From: an uncultured Planctomycetales bacterium
GTDB taxonomy: Bacteria; Planctomycetota; Planctomycetia; Isosphaerales; Isosphaeraceae
DNA: 9,462 bases
Reading direction: 5' to 3'
Assembly: GCA_937997355.1 (NCBI GenBank)
Contig: CALKTZ010000767.1
Span: 1-9,462 of the forward strand
The notes under the pieces are model-generated. The model saw only the letters and a list, made by a program, of their open reading frames with translations, ran no database searches and was not told the DNA's origin. Position 1 is the stretch's first letter, and every line of letters starts with the position of its first letter. Made by a program: the position numbers and the translations under genes. Below, in pieces: positions 1 to 6,274 of the stretch.

Positions 1-45
1 CGCCCGGCCCGCGGGATCAACCCTGACAGCATCAAGGAGTCTCCG

Positions 46-849
46 ATGTCAAGCGTAACACGCGGCCGCACCGCGCGCGAATCCAACCCCGCATCCGACC
101 GGGTCGGGGCCGAGGCCTTATCCGTCAAGATCGATGCCGGGTTCCGGCTCAAGGGGCCGCACCGCGACCACGTCGCGTTCCCCGCCGACCCGGGCGGCGG
201 GCGGGACCGCCTGATCGCCTCCGTCATGCCCATGCTCGTGCGGCAATGCAACCGCTTCCTGGGCCGCCATCCCCGCCTCCGCGTCCAGTTCGACCTGGAG
301 GACCTGCTCCAGGAATGCTGGGTCGCCCTGATCCAGCGGTTCCCCGTGTACGACCCGGCCCGGGGCAAGTTCACCACCTTCGCCGGCCTGATCGCCCGGC
401 AGACGCTCTGCTCGGTCGCCGAGCGGGCCCGGACGGTGCGGGTCGGCCGCGACGCCCTGGAGAAGCTCGACTCCCCGGGGGATTACGCCCCGGCCGACCT
501 GATGCCGATCCGCAGGGCGATGGCGCCGACGGCCCCGATCGAGGGGCAGCCCCTGGAGGCCGGCGGCCCCGGGGTGCCGGAGCTGGCGGCCCGCGCCGAG
601 TCGGCGGAGCTGGCCCGGGAAGCCGTCTCGGAACTGGTCTCGCGACTGCCACGCCGCGGCGCCGCCGTCGTCCGCCGGTTCCACGGGCTGGGGGGCGGGC
701 GGGGCGAGGCCCACGCCAGCATCGGCCGCCGACTGGGCCTGAGCTGCGCCCGCGTGACGGTCGAGCGATCCCGGGCGGAGGCGGCGTTTCGGGCGGCCCC
801 CGAGACCCCCGCGCTGCGGGCCGCCCTGGCCGCCTGCGGCGCCCGCTGA
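46..849 (+). CDS. RNA polymerase sigma factor, sigma-70 family (sigma2 + sigma4, ECF-like)
   Basis: Predicted 267-aa sigma-70-family factor that would direct RNA polymerase to a set of promoters. Residues about 53-130 resemble sigma region 2: an acidic helix with DLEDLLQECW (83-92), then YDPARGKFTTFAGLIAR (102-118), matching the family pattern yDp.rgkF.tfa. Residues about 186-250 resemble region 4: a helical stretch followed by a helix-turn-helix with IGRRLGLS (226-233) and a basic recognition helix. No region 1.1 or region 3 is visible; a Pro/Gly-rich linker of about 55 residues joins the two domains. The ATG start is supported by AAGGAG at 34-39, 7 bases upstream. An N-terminal extension of about 50 residues has no recognised domain. 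The reading frame stays open to the window edge, so a longer form cannot be ruled out. It is probably carried by the integrated element and could control element genes. Family assignment is fairly sure; the regulon is unknown. Confidence 0.75.
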   Translation: MSSVTRGRTARESNPASDRVGAEALSVKIDAGFRLKGPHRDHVAFPADPGGGRDRLIASVMPMLVRQCNRFLGRHPRLRVQFDLEDLLQECWVALIQRFPVYDPARGKFTTFAGLIARQTLCSVAERARTVRVGRDALEKLDSPGDYAPADLMPIRRAMAPTAPIEGQPLEAGGPGVPELAARAESAELAREAVSELVSRLPRRGAAVVRRFHGLGGGRGEAHASIGRRLGLSCARVTVERSRAEAAFRAAPETPALRAALAACGAR

Positions 850-867
850 GCCCATCCCCCTGACGAT

Positions 868-913
868 GGCCGATGGCGATCGGCCGAAACGCCCCGGGAC
901 CTCGCCGGGGCGT
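868..913 (+). terminator. Two adjacent perfect hairpins downstream of the sigma gene
   Basis: The first inverted repeat has arms GGCCGAT (868-874) and ATCGGCC (879-885) with a 4-base loop. The second has arms ACGCCCCGG (889-897) and CCGGGGCGT (905-913) with a 7-base loop. They lie 18 bases after the sigma stop codon. Neither is followed by a T-run, so this is not a canonical intrinsic terminator. Possible roles are a U-less terminator, an mRNA 3'-end stabiliser, or a binding site. Confidence 0.4.
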
Positions 914-1026
914 CGGGGACGCACCGGGCAACACCCCGCACCGCCGCGACATGGCGTGCGAGCGTGGACGGTACGCGCCGGGGTTGCGAAAGAGCCGCAT
1001 CATCCATCTGACAGGGAGCATGAACC

Positions 1027-1995
1027 ATGACGACCGGTGAAAAGCCCGGCCGCAGGTCCGGGGCCGAGACGTTCGATTCCGCATTCTCCGGCGACCCGCT
1101 GGCCGGGCGCTACCGTCAGTTCGCCGACCGGGTGGCCGAGGCGGCCGACGCCACCTCCCTGGGGAGGAAGTTCGTCGAGCTGGGCCGGCTGGGCTACGAG
1201 CTGCTCATCGACGAGTACCGGGCGAGCCCGGGGACCTACGACCGCGGCGTGGTCCTCAAGAAGATGGGGACCGCCCTGCGGCTCTCGGGCATCCCCGAGT
1301 CGATGGTGAGGCCGCACGAGATCGTGGCGCTCTACTGGGTGGCCCGGCTCGACCGGTCAATCCCCGGCGGCCGGCGGAAGCCGCGATCGTTCCGGGGCGA
1401 CGAGATCCCCGCCGAGTGGTACGGCGACGGGGTCCGGCTCTCGGCCCTCCGGCTGCTGGCGGCCTGCATCTCCCGGGCCGGCAAGTCGGGCGAGCTCGAC
1501 GCCTGGGAATACAAGCCCGGCATGGAGCCGATCTCCCGCGAGATCCTGGCCCGGCTGCGGGCCGGCTCCATGACGACCGTCGAGGTGGAGGCCGCCATCC
1601 GGGATCGACGCGAGCGGATCAAGGCCGAGCACGACGAGGCCCGGAATCCCCGCACGGCCGCGAGACGACGGGCGGCCCGCATCGCCAAGCTGGAGGCCAT
1701 GGCCGCCGGCCTGGCGCGGCTCGCCGACAAGGAGTTCGCCCGGAGCCGGGAGGCGCTGCGGGACTTCCTGGAGGCCCGGGGGGTGATCCCGGCGACGCCG
1801 AGGCTGGGCATACGCGGGCTGGCGCGGGTGCTGACCCCGGCCGACGCCCGCGTGCTGGTCCAGGAGCTGGCGGCGATCGCGGAATCCGACCCGTCCAGGG
1901 CCGCCGTGATCCGCTCGCTGGGGTTCCACGCCGGGCAGGCTCCCGCCCGGTCCGTCGCCGGAAACGAGGCCCGCAGGCTCCCGGCCCATGCCTGA
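1027..1995 (+). CDS. Hypothetical protein, 322 aa, helical, basic C-terminal half
   Basis: I do not recognise this protein. The ATG at 1027 has AGGGAG at 1013-1018, 8 bases upstream. GC-rich third positions and a full-length open frame support real coding. The N-terminal half (about 25-150) is predicted mixed but mostly helical, with a conserved-looking segment around 73-110 (GVVLKKMG, then VRPHEIVALYWVARLD). Residues about 180-250 are a highly charged Arg/Glu/Ala helix, likely a coiled coil or nucleic-acid-contacting helix. The remainder (255-322) is again helical, with RGLARVLTPADARVLVQELAAIAE. There is no signal peptide, membrane segment or Cys motif. It follows the sigma gene on the same strand after 177 bases containing two hairpins, and converges on the repeat-protein genes with only 8 bases between stop codons. 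A role in element maintenance or gene control is possible but is only inferred from position. Confidence 0.65.
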   Translation: MTTGEKPGRRSGAETFDSAFSGDPLAGRYRQFADRVAEAADATSLGRKFVELGRLGYELLIDEYRASPGTYDRGVVLKKMGTALRLSGIPESMVRPHEIVALYWVARLDRSIPGGRRKPRSFRGDEIPAEWYGDGVRLSALRLLAACISRAGKSGELDAWEYKPGMEPISREILARLRAGSMTTVEVEAAIRDRRERIKAEHDEARNPRTAARRRAARIAKLEAMAAGLARLADKEFARSREALRDFLEARGVIPATPRLGIRGLARVLTPADARVLVQELAAIAESDPSRAAVIRSLGFHAGQAPARSVAGNEARRLPAHA

Positions 1996-2003
1996 CGCCC
2001 CGC

Positions 2004-3659
2004 TCAGGTATCCCGGGATACGGACGTGGCGCGGGGGATCGCGGAGATGAACCCGGCCTGCCTGGCCGACCGGTTCTCCTGGGCGGCGATCGCGATCTTG
2101 TTCAGCCGATCGGCCCTGGCCAACGCCTTCGGGCAGAAGTCGCCGAGCTGCTTCGCGTTCGCCTCCGAGGCACCCAGGGCTACGCCCGTGTGGACGAATT
2201 CCGAGAGGGCCGCCGCTTGAAGTCTAAGCGTCGCCGACACCGCCTCCCCCATCCGGCTCGAAGGCGCGTACCCGTTCCTGGCCAACTCCGCCAATGTCCG
2301 GGCCTCCCGGTTCGCCACGGACAGGGCCACGAGGTCGGCGACACTCTGTGCCTCCGAGGCGATCTCCGCAGGGGGGATGACGGAATCGGCCGTGATCGGC
2401 GGCGTGTTCGGGTCGTACCCCGGAGTCTGCGGATGATCCGGCTCGGGGACGAACGCCCCCTCGATCACGGGCCTGATCTCGCCGAGCTTACCCTCCGCGA
2501 AATCCAGCCGGCCCTCGTACCGGGCGAACTGCCGATCGGCCCCCAGGTTCGAAGCGTCGAGCTGCCGGTCCGACACGTACTCGTCGGCCTCGGCCCGGAC
2601 GGTCGCCACCTCGCCCGTCGTCAGGGTATTCATGTCGGCGGTGTAGACCGTCTCGGCGATCCGCTCCGCCGCCGCATACAGGACCCCGGCCTTCTGCCGA
2701 TCCTCCGAGTAGGCCCCCGCCGCATACTCCGAGGTGGCCCGGTACTTCCGCCCGATCAGCGACCGCGTGGCCGAGTAGATCGTCGACTCCAGCTCGATGT
2801 CGGAGACCGTGTCCGACGGGTCCAGCCCGGCGATCGTGATGTCCGTGCTCGACTCCAGCCGGGCCACGTCGATCCGTGCGGCCGAGTCGATCTCCGCCAC
2901 GGCGATCTGCGAGTCCGCCCTGGAGGATGCCGCCGCGATCTGGGCCGTCGTGATCGCCAGGGTCGCCGCCAGGTCGGCCGTCGAGGTCACGAACTCCGCC
3001 GAGAGCCGGGAGTCGGCGTCCAGCCGGGAAGCCGCGATGTCCGCGACCGACATCGCCTGCTCCGCGCCGATCCGGGCGGTCGATTCGGACTGGTCCGCGG
3101 AGACCCGGGCGTCGGCCATGGTGCGGGTCGTGGCCAGCCGGGTGGCCCAGTCGACCCGGTGGGCCGCGATGTCCGCCTCCGAGGTCGCGTAAGACGAGGC
3201 GATGTCGGCCCCGGCCTCCAGTCGCTCAGCCGCGGTCCGGGCCGACGACACTTTCACGGTTGCCGCCAGGGAGGCGTCGGTGGTCAGGCGCTCGGCGTCC
3301 ACCCGGGCGGAGGTGGTCAGGTAGTCGGCGTCGACCCTCGTGGTCGACAGGTACTGCGAGGCTTCCGTCTGGGCCGCGTTGACGCCGAAGCTGGCCGCGA
3401 CCCTGGCGGGGCTGACGATGCTCAATGCCCCCACCTGGGCGGCGGCACTCTGCTGGGCGACGAACGCCTGGCCGTAGGCCCGGATGAACGCCGACTGGAG
3501 GTCCACGCCCGCCTGGCCGACCGCCGCCTGGACGTTGGCCGAGGCGACCGTGTAGGCCGCATCCACCCGGGCCTTGTTCACCTTCTGGGCGGCGGCCAGC
3601 TCGGCGTCCGCCTCCTTCTTCGCGATGTTGATCTGCGCCTGTCGTTCCTTGTCGGTCAC
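2004..3659 (-). CDS. Hendecad-repeat rod protein B, 551 aa (paralogue of the upstream gene)
   Basis: Starts at GTG (3659-3657), chosen because GGGAG lies 6 bases upstream and the 11-residue pattern begins at residue 6; the longer open frame to 4175 runs antisense-like through the neighbouring gene. Residues 6-401 divide into 36 consecutive 11-residue units without a gap, for example TSARVDAERLT, SEADIAAHRVD and STADLAATLAI. The approximate consensus is s-x-A-[RDQ]-[ILV]-a-A-x-x-l-x. Small or aliphatic residues recur at positions 3, 7 and 10, the 4-3-4 spacing of a hendecad helix. Units 27-31 and 33 carry Tyr at position 4. Within the repeat region the only prolines are P84, P281 and P397. PGYDPNTPP (413-421) then leads into a helical C-terminal domain of about 130 residues. 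There is no signal peptide or membrane helix. It is probably co-transcribed with the upstream paralogue (53-base gap). The function is unknown; structural rod, filament, ruler or membrane-surface protein are possibilities. Confidence 0.75.
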   Translation of the reverse strand: MTDKERQAQINIAKKEADAELAAAQKVNKARVDAAYTVASANVQAAVGQAGVDLQSAFIRAYGQAFVAQQSAAAQVGALSIVSPARVAASFGVNAAQTEASQYLSTTRVDADYLTTSARVDAERLTTDASLAATVKVSSARTAAERLEAGADIASSYATSEADIAAHRVDWATRLATTRTMADARVSADQSESTARIGAEQAMSVADIAASRLDADSRLSAEFVTSTADLAATLAITTAQIAAASSRADSQIAVAEIDSAARIDVARLESSTDITIAGLDPSDTVSDIELESTIYSATRSLIGRKYRATSEYAAGAYSEDRQKAGVLYAAAERIAETVYTADMNTLTTGEVATVRAEADEYVSDRQLDASNLGADRQFARYEGRLDFAEGKLGEIRPVIEGAFVPEPDHPQTPGYDPNTPPITADSVIPPAEIASEAQSVADLVALSVANREARTLAELARNGYAPSSRMGEAVSATLRLQAAALSEFVHTGVALGASEANAKQLGDFCPKALARADRLNKIAIAAQENRSARQAGFISAIPRATSVSRDT

Positions 3660-3712
3660 GGTCCACTCCCGAAAAAAGGGTCCCCGCCTCGCGTCCGTCC
3701 CCGGCCACGGCC

Positions 3713-5380
3713 TCAGAGCCCCGCCAGCAGCTGCGTCAGGTCCTCGATCAGCGACACCTGGAGCCGGATCGCCGCCTCGTCCGCCGCCACATACCCCTCC
3801 TGGATCGCCAACGCCGCCTCGGACCGCATCACCTGGAGCTCCAGCTTGAACCCAGCATTCCGGGCCAGAAGGTCCAGCTTCGTATCCATCAGCAGCGTGG
3901 CGATCCGCAGGTCCCGGTTCCGGTCGATCGCCTTCTTCGCCGCCACGAGCGCCCCGCTCGTCGGCCCGCAACCCCGCCCGGCATAATCCTGCTCCGCCTT
4001 CCGCTTCTCCTTCTCCGCCTTGCGGATCTGATCGCCCCTCGCCCGGTTGATGATCTGGCGGATCTGCGACGGCAGGAACAGCGGGCGGAGCGGCACATTC
4101 GGGGCGTTCGGGTCGAATCCCGGGACCGCACGCGGCGAGAGCGACCCCATGAGATACCCCAGGAGCTGCACCCACTTGGAGCCGATCGCGGCGAACTGCG
4201 CCCGCTGCCGGGCATCCGCCACGTCCTCCTTGTGCCGGGTCCCCGCGAGATCCTGGTCGGCCCCGTAACGCCGGGCCTCCCCCTCCGTCTCGGCCGCGGC
4301 CACCCGCCGGGCGTGGTCGGAATCCGCGTCGTACTTCGCCGACTGCAACTGCGAGTCCGACGACGCCACCGAGCCCTCGTAGCCCCGGTCCGCCCGATAC
4401 CGCACCAGGTCCGAAGATCGGTCCGCCTCGAACCGAGTCCCCTCCAGGTCGGTGTCCGCCCGGAAGTGGGCCCCCTTCTGGCGATTCTTCGCGTCGTAGA
4501 CCTTGTGCCCGGCATCGGAACCGGCCACGACGATCTGCGAGTCGGTCCGAAGCACCGCCACGGCCCGGGAGGCGTTCGCTCGCACGAGGGCGGCGGCCGT
4601 GTCCCCGCGGTAGTCCTCCGCCGCCGAGCCTTGGATCTCGGCCACCCGGTATTCCGTCTCCCGGGCCGTGAAGTTCGCCCGCATGGCCGCGAGGTTGGCC
4701 GAGAGTTCCGAGGCGATGTATGACTCGATCGACTTCTGGTTCACCCGGATGCCCGCGACCGAGGCCGTCTCGGCGACCTGAATCGCCGAGGATCGGGAGA
4801 CCTCGCCCGCCTGGATCGCCGCCTGGCTCATGCCGCCGGTGGCGTCGATCTGCGACTGGATGCCGGTGGCGATCACCTGCACGTCGGCGAGCCGGGCCGT
4901 GCGGTCCGCGTGGACCCCCGCCTGGTCCGAGATGGCAGCGGCCTGGGCCGAGGCCTGCCCGGCGGTCCCTTCCGCCTGGATGCCGGAGACGTGGCCGTAC
5001 TCGGCGACCTGGGCCTGGGCCGAGCCTTTCACCTGCGACGCCTGGGCCTGGGCGACATCGCGGATATTCTGGATGTCGGAGGAGGCGATCGAGGAGATCG
5101 CCTGCGACTGGATCAGGGCCTCGTAGTAGGCCCCGCTGTACTGGGTCTGGCCGGTCGTCTGGTAGAGCTCGCCCTGGAGGGCCGCCTCCTGGGCCTGGGC
5201 CTCCTGGCGGGCGCCGGCGATGGAGAGGGTCTCCTGGGCGTCGACCTGGGCCAGGGCGTTGATCATGCCCACCTGCTGGGTCGCCAGCTTGGGGATCGCC
5301 TCCGCCCGCTGTTCGGCGATCGCCAATCTCATGGCGAGATCCTGCTCCAGGTCGCCGGCCTGCTTGAGCTCGTCTCCCAC
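3713..5380 (-). CDS. Hendecad-repeat rod protein A, 555 aa
   Basis: Starts at GTG (5380-5378) with AAGGAG 6 bases upstream. Residues 6-401 again divide into 36 gapless 11-residue units, for example RTARLADVQVI, LSANLAAMRAN and GTRFEADRSSD. The segment is rich in Ala, Gln, Ser and Asp and has no proline between P30 and P416, consistent with one very long helix. Units 27, 28, 29, 30, 32 and 34 carry Tyr or Phe at position 4, followed by an RADxxxE-like pattern. After the repeats comes KWVQLLGYLMG, then PGFDPNAP (420-427), then a C-terminal helical domain with a basic stretch (about 443-465) and a single Cys in RGCGPTSG. The order and spacing of parts match the next gene almost residue for residue, although sequence identity looks low. 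It is the middle gene of a leftward cluster, 46 bases after the zinc-ribbon gene. Cellular role not recognised; no secretion signal is visible. Confidence 0.75.
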   Translation of the reverse strand: MGDELKQAGDLEQDLAMRLAIAEQRAEAIPKLATQQVGMINALAQVDAQETLSIAGARQEAQAQEAALQGELYQTTGQTQYSGAYYEALIQSQAISSIASSDIQNIRDVAQAQASQVKGSAQAQVAEYGHVSGIQAEGTAGQASAQAAAISDQAGVHADRTARLADVQVIATGIQSQIDATGGMSQAAIQAGEVSRSSAIQVAETASVAGIRVNQKSIESYIASELSANLAAMRANFTARETEYRVAEIQGSAAEDYRGDTAAALVRANASRAVAVLRTDSQIVVAGSDAGHKVYDAKNRQKGAHFRADTDLEGTRFEADRSSDLVRYRADRGYEGSVASSDSQLQSAKYDADSDHARRVAAAETEGEARRYGADQDLAGTRHKEDVADARQRAQFAAIGSKWVQLLGYLMGSLSPRAVPGFDPNAPNVPLRPLFLPSQIRQIINRARGDQIRKAEKEKRKAEQDYAGRGCGPTSGALVAAKKAIDRNRDLRIATLLMDTKLDLLARNAGFKLELQVMRSEAALAIQEGYVAADEAAIRLQVSLIEDLTQLLAGL

Positions 5381-5426
5381 GGTGTTCTCCTTCGTGTTGG
5401 TGATGATGTCGATCGAGGGTGGTGAT

Positions 5427-5714
5427 TCAGTTCGCGCCGGGGTTGATCAGCGAATCGGGGATCGGCGCGGCGACCCCCTCGGACGACCCCCGCGGCCCGG
5501 CCGTCCGGCAGAGGAAGTCGAGGAGCGCGGCGCCGCACGAGTCGCAGAGCCGGAGCATCCGGGTGGGGCCGACGCGGCTGATGACGCTGACGCTCAGGAG
5601 CGGCCCCCCCCGGCCGAACGTCTCGAGGAGTTCCGAGTCGTCGGTGGTCCGGCACCGGCAGCAGAAGAAGGGCTCGTCCTCGATCTCGGGGTCGAATTCG
5701 GGCTCGTCGAACAT
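5427..5714 (-). CDS. Small zinc-ribbon-like protein, 95 aa
   Basis: The ATG at 5714 is preferred over an in-frame ATG at 5906. The upstream extension lies in AT-richer, differently composed DNA and has no recognisable domain, while residue 1 here begins an acidic leader (DEPEFDPEIEDEP). Two Cys pairs are visible, C18-x2-C21 (with an extra C19) and C57-x2-C60, separated by 35 residues predicted to be mostly beta. This resembles a single zinc ribbon or treble-clef-type fold. The second pair, LCDSCGAALLDFL, looks like the C-terminal knuckle of small planctomycete zinc-ribbon proteins. The ribosome-binding site is weak (GAGG about 11 bases upstream). It is the first gene of the leftward cluster with the two hendecad proteins, so it may be a regulator or assembly partner of them. 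That is inference from position only. Confidence 0.6.
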   Translation of the reverse strand: MFDEPEFDPEIEDEPFFCCRCRTTDDSELLETFGRGGPLLSVSVISRVGPTRMLRLCDSCGAALLDFLCRTAGPRGSSEGVAAPIPDSLINPGAN

Positions 5715-5857
5715 GGGATCTGTCGCCTCGATCCGGAGGAGTAGACTCGCTCGCAAGGACTCGCGATTCACAGCATTTAACTGTACGTCAGTCCATTTAT
5801 ATCGTGAGGTAAGGCGGCCGGATGTTTGCCGGGATTGTAAGCGCGAGAGTCCCCGCG

Positions 5858-5877
5858 GCCGACTACTGCCGACTACT
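5858..5877 (+). repeat. 10-bp tandem direct repeat
   Basis: GCCGACTACT occurs twice head to tail (5858-5867 and 5868-5877), about 135 bp from the tRNA fragment. Tyrosine integrases commonly use short direct repeats beside the core as arm-binding sites, so this is a candidate arm-type site. The repeat is observed; the role is inferred. Confidence 0.45.
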
Positions 5878-5935
5878 TCGAAAGGCCCCGATGGAACCGC
5901 CTGCAAACGACCTGAGACGCACGAAATGCAACGGC

Positions 5936-5963
5936 TTGATCTGCGGGCGGATTTCGCTATAAT
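5936..5963 (+). promoter_or_regulatory. Outward-facing sigma-70-type promoter
   Basis: TTGATC (5936-5941) and a perfect TATAAT (5958-5963) are separated by 16 bases. Transcription would start near 5970 and run rightward through the tRNA fragment and out of the element. No gene starts within the next 300 bases. In an excised circle the same promoter would point across the joined attachment site into the element's left end. Confidence 0.5.
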
Positions 5964-6010
5964 CTAGCTTGTCAACGAGTTACGTCATGCGAAGGATGCC
6001 GTTACAGCGA

Positions 6011-6052
6011 TTTGCAACCAGGAGGTTGAGGGTTCGATCCCCTTCGTCTCCA
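6011..6052 (+). other. 3' half of tRNA-Ala(UGC): probable attR of an integrative element
   Basis: The sequence reads as the 3' part of a tRNA. The anticodon loop TTTGCAA (6011-6017, anticodon TGC) is followed by the 3' anticodon strand CCAGG (6018-6022) and variable loop AGGTT (6023-6027). Then come T stem GAGGG, T loop TTCGATC and return strand CCCTT (6028-6044), acceptor strand CGTCTCC (6045-6051) and discriminator A (6052). Position 70 is T, as needed for the G3:U70 alanine identity pair. No CCA is encoded. The bases before 6011 (CAGCGA) do not pair with CCAGG, and no D arm or 5' acceptor strand (expected GGGGACG) is present upstream, so the gene is not complete. A duplicated tRNA 3' half beginning at the anticodon loop is the usual product of tyrosine-recombinase integration, and its orientation places the element to the left. 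Confidence 0.7.
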
Positions 6053-6274
6053 CTCATTTCAATTCTGCCGCAGGCCATGAACTCTTGGCTTCGATGAGTG
6101 TTGAAAACGGCATTTGGTGAGGTCACGCCTCGCCACCTTGCGTATCAGTCAGTACAGGATTTATATCCGGTTTTTCCTGGCCTGGAGTATCCGGACCGAA
6201 TAGGATCCACGAGTCAATCGATTCGACGATGATCGTAAGCCAAGTGTCGACTACTTTCAGAAAGCCATCTCAAG

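Larger units (their letters stand above)
5715..6010. other. Non-coding right end of the putative integrated element
   Basis: This stretch of about 300 bases is clearly AT-richer than the genes to its left and shows no convincing gene on either strand. It holds the leader and promoter region of the leftward cluster, a 10-bp tandem repeat at 5858-5877, and a rightward promoter-like sequence at 5936-5963. CATTTA occurs at 5774-5779 and 5794-5799, exactly 20 bp apart, near a weak leftward -10-like TATAAA (minus strand, 5801-5796). Confidence 0.5.

Noticed and set aside
1416..3986. Very long open frame of 856 codons on the + strand
   Set aside because: It overlaps the 322-aa gene in another frame and then runs antisense to both hendecad genes. 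Its product is Arg/Gly/Pro-rich low-complexity sequence typical of a GC-rich shadow frame, whereas the opposite strand gives regular 11-residue repeats with good ribosome-binding sites.
3660..4175. Extension of the second rod protein upstream to an ATG at 4175 (723 aa)
   Set aside because: The extra segment overlaps the C-terminal coding region of the first rod gene in another frame and is Pro/Gly/Arg-rich. The GTG at 3659 has a good ribosome-binding site and starts the repeat pattern at the same residue as its paralogue.
2004..5380. CRISPR-like or DNA satellite origin of the 33-bp periodicity
   Set aside because: The 33-bp period comes from the 11-residue protein repeat. Individual units are strongly diverged at DNA level, without identical repeats or uniform spacers.
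5715..5906. 64-residue N-terminal extension of the zinc-ribbon protein
   Set aside because: It lies in the AT-richer leader, covers the repeat and regulatory sequences, has no domain, and gives an atypical composition compared with the 95-aa core.
5979..6052. A complete tRNA gene ending at 6052
   Set aside because: The 30 or so bases upstream of TTTGCAA contain no D arm, no CCTGG anticodon strand and no 5' acceptor strand complementary to CGTCTCC. Only the 3' half is present. A tmRNA 3' end was also considered, but the anticodon-like loop and AGGTT variable loop favour a tRNA.
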